Translations under genes and position numbers: made by a program
Notes under the pieces: generated by a model
Seen by the model: only the letters and a program-made list of their open reading frames with translations
The model's database searches: none
Told to the model about the DNA's origin: nothing
In this document: positions 40,595-51,341 of the stretch, in pieces
How positions within the stretch are numbered: position 1 is the stretch's first letter
How the letters are laid out: each line of letters opens with the position of its first letter
NCBI RefSeq assembly: GCF_038235435.1
Contig: NZ_CP151275.1
Coordinates: 1,240,001 to 1,304,000 of the forward strand
DNA: 64,000 nucleotides
From: Niveibacterium sp. SC-1
GTDB lineage: Bacteria; Pseudomonadota; Gammaproteobacteria; Burkholderiales; Rhodocyclaceae
Reading direction: 5' to 3'

Positions 40595-41917
40595 ATGGCC
40601 GACCTTTTCGACACGCCCGCGCCCAAGCACCAGCCGCTCGCCGAGCTGCTGCGCCCGCGGACGCTGGATGAAGTGGTGGGCCAGCGCCATCTGCTCGGAC
40701 CGGGCAAGCCGCTGCGGCTCGCGATCAAGTCCGGCCGGCCGCATTCGATGATCCTCTGGGGCCCGCCCGGCGTTGGCAAGACCACGCTGGCGCGCCTGAT
40801 GGCCAACAACTTCGACGCCGACTTCGTCGCGATTTCGGCCGTCTTTTCCGGCGTGAAGGAGATCCGCGAGGCCGTGAATCGCGCGGAGCTCTCACGCCAG
40901 CAGGGCGGTCGGGCGACGATCCTCTTTGTGGACGAAGTGCACCGCTTCAACAAGGCGCAGCAGGATGCCTTCCTGCCCTTCGTGGAATCGGGCGTGGTTA
41001 CCTTCATCGGTGCAACCACCGAAAACCCGTCCTTCGAAGTGAATTCCGCGCTGCTTTCGCGCGCCGCGGTCTATGTGCTCAACAGCCTCAGCACCGCCGA
41101 GATGGAGGAGTTGGTCGAGCGCGCGCGGACGCACGCCTTCCCTGACCTGGACGTCTCGGCCGAGGCACGCGAACGCCTGATCGGCTGGGCCGACGGCGAT
41201 GCGCGGCGTCTGCTCAATGTGCTCGATACCCTGCATACGGCCGCGGGCGTCGCGGGCACCTCGCAGATCGATGCTGACTTTGTCGAAAGCACGCTGGCGC
41301 AGAACCTGCGCCGCTTCGACAAGGGCGGCGACGCCTTCTACGACCAGATCTCGGCCCTGCACAAGTCGGTGCGCGGCTCCAATCCGGACGCGGCGCTCTA
41401 CTGGCTCGCCCGCATGTTCGACGGCGGCGCCGATCCGCTCTATCTCGCGCGCCGGCTGGTGCGCATGGCCTCGGAAGACATCGGCCTGGCCGATCCGCGC
41501 GCGCTACGCATCACCCTGGATGCCTGCGAAGTCTATGAGCGCCTGGGATCGCCCGAAGGTGAGCTGGCCTTGGCCGAAGCCGCGGTGTATCTGGCCTGCG
41601 CGGCGAAATCGAACGCGGTCTACAAGGCCTACAACGAGGCGCGTGCCTTCATCGCCAAGGACGTGAGCCGGCCCGTGCCGGTGCATCTGCGCAATGCGCC
41701 GACCAAGCTGATGAAGCAGCTCGGCTACGGCAAAGCCTATCGCTATGCCCATGACGAGCCCAACGCCTACGCCGCCGGCGAGGACTATCTGCCCGAAGGG
41801 ATGCCCGCAGTCGGCTGGTATCGTCCTACCGACCGCGGGCTGGAGGCGAAGATCGCCGAGAAGCTCGCTTACCTGAAGGGGTTGGATCGCAGCGCACGGG
41901 AGGCGGAGGATCAATGA
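40595..41917 (+). CDS. rarA: Replication-associated recombination ATPase RarA (MgsA)
   Basis: A 440-aa AAA+ ATPase related to clamp loaders, acting at stalled replication forks. Walker [16 protein letters not shown], Walker [20 protein letters not shown], sensor 1 [15 protein letters not shown] and the C-terminal MgsA tetramerisation domain ([22 protein letters not shown]) are visible. ATG at 40595 ([21 protein letters not shown]) is the standard start; the open frame to 40490 overlaps lolA. Its last 7 bp overlap the convergent small gene at 41911. Confidence 0.95.
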   Translation: MADLFDTPAPKHQPLAELLRPRTLDEVVGQRHLLGPGKPLRLAIKSGRPHSMILWGPPGVGKTTLARLMANNFDADFVAISAVFSGVKEIREAVNRAELSRQQGGRATILFVDEVHRFNKAQQDAFLPFVESGVVTFIGATTENPSFEVNSALLSRAAVYVLNSLSTAEMEELVERARTHAFPDLDVSAEARERLIGWADGDARRLLNVLDTLHTAAGVAGTSQIDADFVESTLAQNLRRFDKGGDAFYDQISALHKSVRGSNPDAALYWLARMFDGGADPLYLARRLVRMASEDIGLADPRALRITLDACEVYERLGSPEGELALAEAAVYLACAAKSNAVYKAYNEARAFIAKDVSRPVPVHLRNAPTKLMKQLGYGKAYRYAHDEPNAYAAGEDYLPEGMPAVGWYRPTDRGLEAKIAEKLAYLKGLDRSAREAEDQ

Positions 41918-42174
41918 GCGAGCTGATGCGCGGCCTGGAACCGCGCGCACACGTGTCGCACGTGTTGAGCTCGATCGGCCGCGCCGGCACGTTCGGCGCG
42001 CTCGATCAAATCCTGCATGATGTGACTGAGGATCTGCACACCGTCGCGGGTCTGTGCCAGCGCGCAGGCGATATGCGCCGCCATCTCGGGCGGCAGGTGC
42101 TCATGCTCCGCGAGCAGGCTCACGTCGTCTTCGGTGAGGTCGCAGTAGTCGAGGCAGTCACGCAGCGAAAGCAT
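41911..42174 (-). CDS. Small conserved-looking protein of unknown function
   Basis: An 87-aa protein starting MLSLRDCLDYCDLTEDDVSLL; GGAG lies nine bases before the ATG at 42174. It is acidic at the N-terminus and helical throughout, with AEHEHLPPEMAAHIACALAQ and a tail rich in Ala, Gln, Arg and His. The DCLxxCxLTExxxxxxAEHEHLP-type pattern looks like that of short betaproteobacterial proteins of unknown role; I cannot name a family. It overlaps the rarA 3' end by 7 bp on the opposite strand and diverges from serS. Confidence 0.65.
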   Translation of the reverse strand: MLSLRDCLDYCDLTEDDVSLLAEHEHLPPEMAAHIACALAQTRDGVQILSHIMQDLIERAERAGAADRAQHVRHVCARFQAAHQLAH

Positions 42175-42319
42175 GTCGATGTTCTCCCTATGCGGATGCG
42201 CGGTCCGGCGCGCGGCCGGACCCTGTCTTCTTTCAGCGTAAGCGACAGCTTCCGAACTGCAAGCGCTAAAGCGCGGCGGCCTGACAATCACCTTTCCGCG
42301 ACAGCATTGAATTGATTAA

Positions 42320-43681
<1,362 letters not shown>

Positions 43682-43687
43682 GGGCTG

Positions 43688-43715
43688 TTCAAACGGCCGC
43701 AGGCATGTGTATAAT
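43688..43715 (+). promoter_or_regulatory. Promoter of tRNA-Ser
   Basis: TTCAAA (43688-43693), a 16-bp spacer and a perfect TATAAT (43710-43715). The predicted start near 43722 is about 17 nt before the tRNA. Confidence 0.75.
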
Positions 43716-43738
43716 CGCCGGCTAGATTTCGAGACCGC

Positions 43739-43828
<90 letters not shown>

Positions 43829-43840
43829 CAAGTTTCAATG

Positions 43841-43869
43841 AAAAGAGCGCCCACCAAGGCGCTTTTTTC
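43841..43869 (+). terminator. Terminator of tRNA-Ser
   Basis: AGCGCC (43846-43851) pairs with GGCGCT (43858-43863), followed by a run of six T. It begins 13 nt after the tRNA 3' end. Confidence 0.85.
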
Positions 43870-43922
43870 ATTTCTGGCCCGGCTCCTTTCTGGACGCCAG
43901 AGATTCCCGACCCGCATCCCGC

Positions 43923-44891
43923 TCAAGTCGCTTTCGAAGCCGGGGCCTCGCGCTGTGCCTGCAACAACTCCTCCCTGCCAAGTACGAATTCCGGGCTGTC
44001 GCCGAGGCGCTCGACCGCGAGGTCGATGAAGCGGCGGACCCGGGCAGGCTGCGCGGCGCGGCTGCCGTAGTACACGAAGAGGCTGTACATCTCGCTCATG
44101 TGGTCGAGCAGCAGCGGCACGAGGCGCCCCGCGCGGATGAGCGAGGCGGCGGTCGGGGCGGCGAGCTGGGCGATGACTTCGCCGGCGAGCACGGCGCGCA
44201 GTTCGAGCATCTCGTCGTTGGTGGAAAAGGCAGGCGGAACAAGCTGTTCCTGGATGCTGTCGCCGGCCTTCACATGCCAGGGAACGGGGCGGCCGCTGCC
44301 TGCGTGCCGGAAGACGCTGCAGCGGTGCCCCCCGAGTTCGTGCAGCGCCCGTGGCATGCCGTACTTGCGCAGATAGTTGGGCGATGCGCAGATGATCAGC
44401 TGCAGCGGAAACAGGCGCCGCGCGATCAAGCCTTCCTGCGGTGATGAGCCGATGCGGAAGCCGACGTCGACCCGGTCCTCGACCCAGTTGCCGATGCGGT
44501 CGTCGAGCTGGATGTCGGCCTGCACTTCCGGATAGAGGCGACAGTATTCGTCCAGCACCGGACCAACGACCGCTTGCGACACCGAGCGCGGTCCGACGAT
44601 GCGCAGCGGTCCGGCGATTTCCTCACGGGTCTGGCGGGCGCCATGGAGGGCTTGCTGGAGGCCGATCAGCGAGGGTTGGGCCGCCTCCAGGAAGCGCTGG
44701 CCTTCTTCGGTCAGCGACATGCTGCGGGTGGTGCGGTGGAAGAGGCGTACGCCCAGATAGGCTTCCAGCTGCCCCAGGGCCTTGCTGGCGGCTTGCGGGG
44801 AGATCTGCTGGACTTCGGCGGCCTTGCTGAGGCTCCCCAGCTCGACGGTGCGCACGAAGGTGGTGATGGAACGCAGTTCGTTGATCGGCAT
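43923..44891 (-). CDS. LysR-family transcriptional regulator
   Basis: A 322-aa LysR regulator. The N-terminal winged helix (residues 4-63) contains LGSLSKAAEVQQISPQAASKALGQLEAYLGVRLF; the effector domain follows (PLRIVGPRSVSQAVVGPVL, VDVGFRIGSSPQEGLIARRL). Its sequence resembles the large CrgA-like group that includes regulators of quinone or aldehyde detoxification genes. It is divergent from an iron-type alcohol dehydrogenase, with a perfect LysR box in the 141-bp gap, so it most likely controls that gene and the MFS transporter behind it, plus itself. The inducer is unknown. Confidence 0.92.
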   Translation of the reverse strand: MPINELRSITTFVRTVELGSLSKAAEVQQISPQAASKALGQLEAYLGVRLFHRTTRSMSLTEEGQRFLEAAQPSLIGLQQALHGARQTREEIAGPLRIVGPRSVSQAVVGPVLDEYCRLYPEVQADIQLDDRIGNWVEDRVDVGFRIGSSPQEGLIARRLFPLQLIICASPNYLRKYGMPRALHELGGHRCSVFRHAGSGRPVPWHVKAGDSIQEQLVPPAFSTNDEMLELRAVLAGEVIAQLAAPTAASLIRAGRLVPLLLDHMSEMYSLFVYYGSRAAQPARVRRFIDLAVERLGDSPEFVLGREELLQAQREAPASKAT

Positions 44892-44909
44892 GGGAGATTC
44901 CGTTTGCTC

Positions 44910-44934
44910 GATTTACATCATGTGGTTGTAAATC
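44910..44934. promoter_or_regulatory. LysR operator (T-N11-A dyad)
   Basis: GATTTAC (44910-44916), an 11-bp spacer, then GTAAATC (44928-44934): a perfect 7-bp inverted repeat with the T-N11-A arrangement that defines LysR recognition sites. It lies 18 bp upstream of the lysR ATG and about 100 bp from the dehydrogenase ATG, the usual place for a shared autoregulatory/activation site. Confidence 0.85.
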
Positions 44935-44970
44935 ATTCAAGGTTTTTCCGTCTAGTTCGATGTTTGTCCG

Positions 44971-44984
44971 CTCACTAAAGTGAG
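44971..44984. promoter_or_regulatory. Second palindrome in the lysR-adh gap
   Basis: CTCACT-AA-AGTGAG is a perfect 6-bp inverted repeat 48 bp before the dehydrogenase start, near the expected promoter. It could be an activation site or bind another factor; it does not share the sequence of the GTAAATC dyad. Confidence 0.4.
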
Positions 44985-45032
44985 GGCCATCGACACGCGC
45001 TTTCCGCGTGTGGCCCCCTCAAGGACACCCAA

Positions 45033-46181
45033 ATGGACAGCTTCAGCTTCTACAACCCGACCCGCATCGAATTCGGCAAGGACAAGGAACAGCTCATCGG
45101 TCAGATCCTGGCCGAGCACGGCATCAAGAAGGTGCTGCTCACCTACGGCAGCGAGCGGATCAAGCGCGACGGGCTCTTCGCCACGGTCAGCAAGAGCCTG
45201 GACAAGCACGGCATCGGCTTCGTGGAGTGCGGCGGCATCGTCAGCAATCCGTTGCTCTCGAAAGTGCGCGAGGCAATCGGGCTGGCGCGCGAGCACAAGG
45301 TCGAGGCGATCCTGAGCGTGGGTGGCGGTTCGGTGCTCGACAGCTCCAAGGCCATTGCCGCCGGCGCGCTGTACCAGGGCGATGTGTGGGACCTTTTCCT
45401 GCGCAAGGCGACGATAGCCGCGGCCTTGCCGGTGTTCGCGATCCTTACGCTGGCCGCGACCGGCAGCGAGATGAACAACGGCGCCGTGGTGACCAACGAA
45501 GCCACCAAGGAGAAGTTCGCCATCGGCTCGGTGCACACCTTCCCGAAGGTCTCCATCGTCAATCCGGCGTTGATGCAGACGGTCTCGCGCGACTACCTCG
45601 TGTATTCGGCCGCCGACATCATTGCCCATTCGATCGAAGGCTATTTCACCGCGACCGTGCAGCCGAAGGTCCAGTCGCGCTTGGTTGAGTCCGTCATCAA
45701 CACGGTGATCGAGACGACCGAAGTGCTGCTGGCCGACCCCACCGATTACGCGGCCCGTGCGGAATTCGCCTGGGCCTCGACACTGGCGCTCAACGGCATT
45801 ACCTATGCGGGTACGGCGGGCTTCGGCTATCCCAACCACATGATCGAGCACTCGCTCTCGGCGCTCTTCAACGTGCCGCATGGCGCCGGCCTCTCGGTGG
45901 TGATTCCCGCCTGGATGAAGTGGTACCACGGTCGCAATCCCGCGCAGTTCGAACGCTTTGCCAGGCAGGTGTTCGGCCTCGGGACAGCCGAGGCGGGCAT
46001 CGCCGCGCTGGAGAAGTGGTTCGACAAGGTCGGCACGCCCACGCGTCTGTCGCAGCTGGGGATCACAGAGTCCGACCTGCCCGCGACCATCGACAACGTG
46101 CTGGGCAACGCGCAATGGTTCGGCCTCGCCGAGCTCTACACGCGCGAGGTCGTCACCACGATCCTGGAGAACGCGTTGTAA
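45033..46181 (+). CDS. Iron-containing alcohol dehydrogenase (YqhD/BdhA-like)
   Basis: A 382-aa group III metal-dependent alcohol dehydrogenase. NAD(P)-binding GGGS lies at residues 97-100 (ILSVGGGSVLDSSKAIA) and TGSE at 143-146. Metal ligands fit D195 and H199 (YSAADIIAHSIEGY), H269 (PNHMIEH) and H283 (VPHGAG). The closest style is YqhD/butanol dehydrogenase, which reduces a broad range of aldehydes with NADPH. Placement beside a LysR regulator and ahead of an MFS exporter (11 bp gap) suggests an inducible aldehyde detoxification or solvent-tolerance module. Substrate not determinable here. Confidence 0.93.
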   Translation: MDSFSFYNPTRIEFGKDKEQLIGQILAEHGIKKVLLTYGSERIKRDGLFATVSKSLDKHGIGFVECGGIVSNPLLSKVREAIGLAREHKVEAILSVGGGSVLDSSKAIAAGALYQGDVWDLFLRKATIAAALPVFAILTLAATGSEMNNGAVVTNEATKEKFAIGSVHTFPKVSIVNPALMQTVSRDYLVYSAADIIAHSIEGYFTATVQPKVQSRLVESVINTVIETTEVLLADPTDYAARAEFAWASTLALNGITYAGTAGFGYPNHMIEHSLSALFNVPHGAGLSVVIPAWMKWYHGRNPAQFERFARQVFGLGTAEAGIAALEKWFDKVGTPTRLSQLGITESDLPATIDNVLGNAQWFGLAELYTREVVTTILENAL

Positions 46182-46192
46182 GGCGGTTGCGG

Positions 46193-47647
46193 ATGTCGCA
46201 AGAAGACATGGCGCCAGACCGGCAGATCGTCCATCGCGGCTGGGTGCTCGCCATCATCATGGCGAGCTACCTGATGATCGTGATCGACATCTCGATCGTG
46301 CTCACCGGCCTGCCCAGGATCCGGGCCGAGCTGGGCTTCACGCCGGCCGGCCTGTCGTGGATCCAGAACGCCTACACGCTCACCTTCGGTGGCTTCCTGC
46401 TGCTGGGCGCGCGGGCGGGCGACATCCTCGGCCGCCAACGCATGTTCATGCTGGGGCTGGCGATCTTCACGCTGGCTTCGCTCGCCATCGGTGCGGCGCA
46501 ATCGCCGGCCTGGATGATCGGCTTCCGGGCCATCCAGGGATTCGGTGCCGCGGTGCTCGCGCCGTCCACGCTGGCCTTGATCTCCACGCATTTCGAGGAA
46601 GGCCACGAGCGCACCCGCGCGCTCGCCCTGTACGCCGCCGCGGCCGGCATCGGCGCCACGGTCGGGCTGGTGCTCGGCGGTCTGCTGGCAGACCTGATCT
46701 CCTGGCGGGCGGGCTTCTTCATAAACCTGCCCATCGGTCTCGCGCTGATTGCCGGCAGCCTGCGCTACCTGCGCGAAACGCCGCGTCATTCCGGGCGCTT
46801 CGATCTTGCCGGCGCGCTGACTTCCACGCTGGGCATGTGCGCGCTGGTATTCGGCATCGTCGAGGCGGCCGAGGCCGGCTGGGCGTCGTCGCTCACGCAG
46901 GGGAGCATCGCGCTCGGCCTGTCCTTGCTGGCGGCTTTCCTCTGGATCGAGACGCGCGCCCGTCAGCCCCTGCTGCCGCTCTACCTGCTCACCAACGCCC
47001 GCCGCAACGGTGCTTATGCCGCGCGCCTGCTGTTCCTGTGCGGCATGGCCGGCTTCTGGTTCTTCACAGCGCAGTACCTGCAGGGCGTCCTGGGTTTCTC
47101 GCCCATGCTGGCGGGCCTGGCCTTCGTGCCGGTGACGATCCCGCAGCTTGCAACCTCCTTGTCCGTACCGGCTGTTGCACGCCGCTTCGGCCAGCGCCGC
47201 ATGCTGCTCATCGGCCTCGCGATGTGCGTGCTGGGCGTGCTCTGGCTGGGGCTCGCGGCCACGCAAGCGTCCTATCTGGGCGGTGTGTTGCTGCCGATGC
47301 TGCTGATCGGCTTCGGCCAGGGCTGGGTCCTCGCGCCGCTGACGGTGGCCGGGGTGGCGGGCGTCGAAAGCCGCAATGCCGGTGCTGCCTCCGGCGTGCT
47401 TAACGTGGCCCACCAGCTGGGGGCCTCGCTGGGTCTGGCCTTGCTGGTGGTCGTGTACGCCAGCGGCAATGCGCCGGTGCATGAGGCGGCGGGCATGGCG
47501 CTACATACGGGCATCACGCTGCAGGTGGCCGCGCTGTTCCTCTTCCTGGCCTGGCTCATCGCGGCCCGCTACATCGATTTCGAACCCGGTGGGTCCCACG
47601 CCTCCCGCGTGCGTTCCGGAACAAGCGATATGAAAGAGGCATCGTGA
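46193..47647 (+). CDS. MFS drug:H+ antiporter, DHA2 (EmrB/QacA-like) family
   Basis: A 484-aa inner-membrane transporter with about 14 predicted helices, the DHA2 number. Typical motifs are SYLMIVIDISIVLTGLPRIRAELGF (helix 1, motif D1), the loop 2-3 motif A GARAGDILGRQRMF, and GPSTL-like AVLAPSTLALISTHF in the helix 5 region. It would export a toxic compound using the proton gradient. I chose the ATG at 46193, 11 bp after the dehydrogenase stop, giving a short polar N-terminus before helix 1. Co-transcription with the dehydrogenase is likely. Confidence 0.9.
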   Translation: MSQEDMAPDRQIVHRGWVLAIIMASYLMIVIDISIVLTGLPRIRAELGFTPAGLSWIQNAYTLTFGGFLLLGARAGDILGRQRMFMLGLAIFTLASLAIGAAQSPAWMIGFRAIQGFGAAVLAPSTLALISTHFEEGHERTRALALYAAAAGIGATVGLVLGGLLADLISWRAGFFINLPIGLALIAGSLRYLRETPRHSGRFDLAGALTSTLGMCALVFGIVEAAEAGWASSLTQGSIALGLSLLAAFLWIETRARQPLLPLYLLTNARRNGAYAARLLFLCGMAGFWFFTAQYLQGVLGFSPMLAGLAFVPVTIPQLATSLSVPAVARRFGQRRMLLIGLAMCVLGVLWLGLAATQASYLGGVLLPMLLIGFGQGWVLAPLTVAGVAGVESRNAGAASGVLNVAHQLGASLGLALLVVVYASGNAPVHEAAGMALHTGITLQVAALFLFLAWLIAARYIDFEPGGSHASRVRSGTSDMKEAS

Positions 47648-47915
47648 GCGGTGCAGTGGGAGCCGCGATCGGCCGCCGGCCCTGAGCTCCAGCCTTGCCG
47701 GGCGCGCAATCCAGTGTGTCAGCGCGGCTGGACGCGCCGGCCTGCGGCGCCGCATGCCCACGCACCTGTCGGCCGCGCGGTCGGTTAATCAATGAAATCC
47801 TCCCCTGCGACCTGCGTGCTAAAGCAGGCTGGGGCTTCGTGGCGCCGGTTGCGCGCCGCGCGGGCCGGGTATAGAACGCCGGGACAAGAACCGACGGGCC
47901 CCCGAGGAGGAGAGC
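47648..47915. other. Gap between the MFS gene and the two-component genes
   Basis: A 268-bp gap without a supported gene. It ends with a strong GAGGAGGAGAG ribosome site for the response regulator. TTAATCAATGAAA (about 47785) is the most AT-rich point and a plausible promoter area. No clear terminator was found after the MFS gene. Confidence 0.4.
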
Positions 47916-48641
47916 ATGGAGACAGCGCATCGCGTCCTGGTCCTGGACGACGAGGCTGACGTGCGCGAGTGGATCGCGGATGTCTTGCGCGAGGGCGGGC
48001 TGGAAGTGACGCCGGTAGCGGACGGCGCGGCGATGCAGGAGGCGATGCTGCGGCAACCGCATTCGCTGGTGATCATGGACCTGCGCCTCAAGGGCGAGGA
48101 CGGGCTGACGCTGGCACGCAGTCTGCGGCAGCGCTCGACGGTGCCGATCATGATGATGAGCGGCAAGGGCGACGAAACCGACCGCGTGCTCGGCCTGGAG
48201 CTCGCGGCGGACGACTATCTCACCAAGCCTTTCTCCGGTCGCGAGCTGCTCGCGCGGGTGCGGGCTTCGCTGCGCCGTTGCACCGAACTGTCGCAGCCGG
48301 CGGCGCGGCGCGAGAGTGCGCATGAGCGCTATGCCTTCGGCGACTGGATGCTCGACGTGACCCAGCGCCAGTTGAGCCGCGCCGACGGTTCGGCCTGCCG
48401 GCTGACGCAGGGGGAGTTCGCGCTACTCGCCGCGATGGTGCGCCATCCGCATCGGATCTGGACCCGCGACCAGCTGCTCGACCAGACGCGCGGCTTCGAC
48501 ACCGAGGTGTATGACCGCAGCGTCGATGTGCTCATCCTGCGCATGCGGCGCAAGATCGAACTCAACCCCAGCCAGCCCGCCTACATCCGCACCGAACGTG
48601 GCCAGGGCTACGTCTTCTGCGGCACGGTCACGCGGGTGTAG
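47916..48641 (+). CDS. OmpR-family response regulator
   Basis: A 241-aa DNA-binding response regulator. The receiver domain (residues 1-120) has acidic D11-D12, phospho-acceptor D55 (LVIMDLRLKGEDG), the switch Ser/Thr in MMMSGKGD and the conserved Lys in YLTKPFSGREL. The C-terminal winged helix (about 140-238) includes LTQGEFALLAAMVRHPHRIWTRDQLLDQ and YDRSVDVLILRMRRKIE. It is 4 bp upstream of a hybrid sensor kinase and surely its partner. Signal and regulon unknown. Confidence 0.94.
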   Translation: METAHRVLVLDDEADVREWIADVLREGGLEVTPVADGAAMQEAMLRQPHSLVIMDLRLKGEDGLTLARSLRQRSTVPIMMMSGKGDETDRVLGLELAADDYLTKPFSGRELLARVRASLRRCTELSQPAARRESAHERYAFGDWMLDVTQRQLSRADGSACRLTQGEFALLAAMVRHPHRIWTRDQLLDQTRGFDTEVYDRSVDVLILRMRRKIELNPSQPAYIRTERGQGYVFCGTVTRV

Positions 48642-48645
48642 CGGC

Positions 48646-51279
48646 ATGCTCGCCTGGGTTCCCACCCTGCGTCGTGGGACTGCGCATGCGGCCGCGGCGC
48701 AGGACTATCCGCAACTGCCCTGGCGCCAGCGGGTGCGCACGCGGCTCCTCGCGGCTTTCGTCGCGCTCTTCGCGCTGACCCTTGCGGTGATCGTCGTGGC
48801 GATCCAGAGCATGCACGACAACGAGCGCACGCTCGACGAGTTCGAGGCCGGCGTGATGCCCGAGATCGCGCGCGTGCTGGAGCTCGCCGAAAAGGTGGCG
48901 CAGCTCGCCGCCGTGGTGCCCGGTGTGGCCGACGCGGATGCGCCGACGCGCCTGGAGAACGACGCGGAGCTGATGCGTACTCTGCTGGGCGAAGTGCGCC
49001 GGCTCTCTTCCGGCCTGCCTTCGCGGGTCGACGAACGCCTCGATGCCTCCGCGATGCTCGACGGCATCGACCGTGACCTCGCCGGGCTCACCGCCCTGTC
49101 GGCCGAACGGCGGCAACTGCAGACCTTCCTGCGCATGCAGCGGCGACGGCTCGACGCCCTGGGCGACAGCTTCTACCGCCAGCGCGAGAGCGTGGCCATG
49201 GCGGCGCCCACGCTGCACGCGATCTGGGCCGAGCTGGTGGCCGCGACCCTGGCCGATGGCGAGGCCGACCTCGGCCGCGCCGAGAGTGACGCCGAAGCGC
49301 TCTGGCTGCGGGCGGAGGCGCGTGGCGAGACGCGGCGCATGCCGGATATCGCGGCCTCGCTGCGCGAGCTGGCCTCGGGCGACATCAGCGTCTTCCAGCT
49401 GCGCCGCAACCTGCTGGTGACCGAGCGGCGCGTGGCCACCGACGTGGCCCTGATCCGCAGCCATGCGGACCAGCTCGGCACCCGCGCGAGCGCCTATGTG
49501 AGCGAGCTGCGCGAGGTGGCGCGGACCCAGCGCGATCTGGTGCGCCGCACCGTGCGTTCCGGTACTTCCGGCCTCTTGTTGATGGGCGGGCTTTCGGTGC
49601 TGGTGGCCTTCCTCGGCGCCGCCTACGTGCGCCGCGTGCTGCGCAAGCTGCAGATGATGACGGGCGTAATGACGCGGCTCGCCGCGGGCGATGTGGACCA
49701 GGCGACGCCGGCGACCGAGCGCACCGACGAGATCGGCGAGCTCGCCCGCGCCTTCCAGGTCTTCCGCGACAACCTGCTCGACAAGCAGCGACTCTCGGTC
49801 GGCCTGGATGCACAACGTCGCCTGCTCGAAACCGTGTTCCAGAGCATGAACGACGGGCTCTCGGTGTATGACGCCGATGGCCGCCTGGTGGCCTGGAATC
49901 CGAAGTTCTCCTCCCTCCTGGGCTTTCCGCCGGATCTCCTGCAAGCCGGCTTGTCAGTGACGGCCTTGCGCGCCGCCGTGCCGCGTGGCACGCGCTGGCG
50001 GGCGGTGACGCGCGACACGGCGACGCATGCGGCAGGTGGCGCGATCCGCATTGCGGCGGCGGCCGAGCTGCACATGGTCGACGGCCGCGTGCTGGAGTTC
50101 CACAGCCATGCGATGCCCGACGGCGGTTGGGTCGCGGTCTGCCGCGACCTCACCGCTCGCCGCGCGGTGGAGGCGCAGCTCCTGCAGGCGCAGCGCATGG
50201 AGATGCTGGGCCAGCTCACCGGCGGTGTTGCGCATGACTTCAACAACTTCCTCTCGGCGATCCTCGGCAACCTGGAGCTGATCGAACCACGGGTGCGCCA
50301 CGACTCCGCGCTCAGCGCGCTCACCGCGCGGGCGAGTCGGGCCGCCGGGCGCGCAGCGGGGCTCACGCGTCGCTTGCTGGCCTTCGCGCGGCGCCAGTCC
50401 CTGGAGCCGGAGACCGTGCCGGTGTCCGCCATGCTCAGCGAAATGCTGGACCTGATCGAGTACAGCGTCGGCGCCGGCGTCGAAGTGAAGCTCGAGGCGG
50501 GTGACCCCGGCCTGCATGTGCGGGCCGACCGCGGCCAACTGGAGAACGCGGTGCTCAACCTCGCGCTCAACAGCGCCGCGGCGATGCCGCGCGGCGGGGT
50601 GATCACGCTGGGCTTCGAGGCGGTGGCCGATTCAGCACGCGTCACGCCAGCGGGCGACGCGGTGGTGCTGCGCGTGAGTGACACCGGCAGTGGCATTCCC
50701 ACCAACATCCGGGCGCGCGTGATTGAACCCTTCTTCTCCACCAAGGCGCCGGGCCGAGGCAGCGGCCTGGGTCTGTCCATCGTCTATGGCTTCGTGCGCC
50801 AGAGCGGCGGCGAACTGCTGATCGACAGTCAGGAAGGCGAGGGCACGAGCGTGGAGCTCTGGTTCCCGGCCGCGCCGGCCCTGGAGCGCGAATCCCGCCG
50901 CGTGGCGCGCCGCAGTGCGCCTGCCCAGGGCGCCTCTGTCCTGCTGGTGGAGGATGACGCCGACGTGCGCGCCACCACCGCCGCCATGCTTGCGGAGCTG
51001 CGCGCGGAAGTGGTGGCCGTGGCCACGACCGAAGAGGCGCTCGATCGCATCGCCGAGCGCGGGCGCTTCGACCTCGTGCTCTCCGACATCATGCTCGGCG
51101 CAGGCGGTGACGGCGTGCAGCTTGCCAACGAGCTGCGCGCGCGCTGGCCGCGTCAGGCCGTGGTGCTGGCCTCCGGGTTGCCGCTGGAGGCGCACTCCAC
51201 CCGCGAGGATTGGCCGCCGGAGCAGCGCTTCATCGCCAAGCCCTTCCTGGGCGAAGAGCTGGCCGCTCTGTTGCCCTGA
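48646..51279 (+). CDS. Hybrid sensor histidine kinase (HAMP-PAS-HisKA-HATPase-REC)
   Basis: An 877-aa inner-membrane kinase. TM1 about residues 33-53, an alpha-helical periplasmic sensor of about 250 residues (TorS-like in size and helical content), TM2 about 306-327, HAMP to about 380, and PAS about 393-500. HisKA has H530 in GGVAHDFNNFLSAILGN. HATPase has N638 and N642 (ENAVLNLALNSAAAM), DTGSGI and GRGSGLGLSIVYGF. A C-terminal receiver (about 763-877) has phospho-acceptor D814 and K865. A separate OmpR regulator is encoded 4 bp upstream, so phosphate flow may go through the attached receiver or directly; no Hpt domain is seen. ATG at 48646 preferred to the longer frame that overlaps the regulator gene. 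Confidence 0.93.
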   Translation: MLAWVPTLRRGTAHAAAAQDYPQLPWRQRVRTRLLAAFVALFALTLAVIVVAIQSMHDNERTLDEFEAGVMPEIARVLELAEKVAQLAAVVPGVADADAPTRLENDAELMRTLLGEVRRLSSGLPSRVDERLDASAMLDGIDRDLAGLTALSAERRQLQTFLRMQRRRLDALGDSFYRQRESVAMAAPTLHAIWAELVAATLADGEADLGRAESDAEALWLRAEARGETRRMPDIAASLRELASGDISVFQLRRNLLVTERRVATDVALIRSHADQLGTRASAYVSELREVARTQRDLVRRTVRSGTSGLLLMGGLSVLVAFLGAAYVRRVLRKLQMMTGVMTRLAAGDVDQATPATERTDEIGELARAFQVFRDNLLDKQRLSVGLDAQRRLLETVFQSMNDGLSVYDADGRLVAWNPKFSSLLGFPPDLLQAGLSVTALRAAVPRGTRWRAVTRDTATHAAGGAIRIAAAAELHMVDGRVLEFHSHAMPDGGWVAVCRDLTARRAVEAQLLQAQRMEMLGQLTGGVAHDFNNFLSAILGNLELIEPRVRHDSALSALTARASRAAGRAAGLTRRLLAFARRQSLEPETVPVSAMLSEMLDLIEYSVGAGVEVKLEAGDPGLHVRADRGQLENAVLNLALNSAAAMPRGGVITLGFEAVADSARVTPAGDAVVLRVSDTGSGIPTNIRARVIEPFFSTKAPGRGSGLGLSIVYGFVRQSGGELLIDSQEGEGTSVELWFPAAPALERESRRVARRSAPAQGASVLLVEDDADVRATTAAMLAELRAEVVAVATTEEALDRIAERGRFDLVLSDIMLGAGGDGVQLANELRARWPRQAVVLASGLPLEAHSTREDWPPEQRFIAKPFLGEELAALLP

Positions 51280-51341
51280 AGGCGTGACGGTGGGGGTGGG
51301 TTGGGGTTCGTCTTGATCATCAGGTGAGCCCACAAAGGGGC

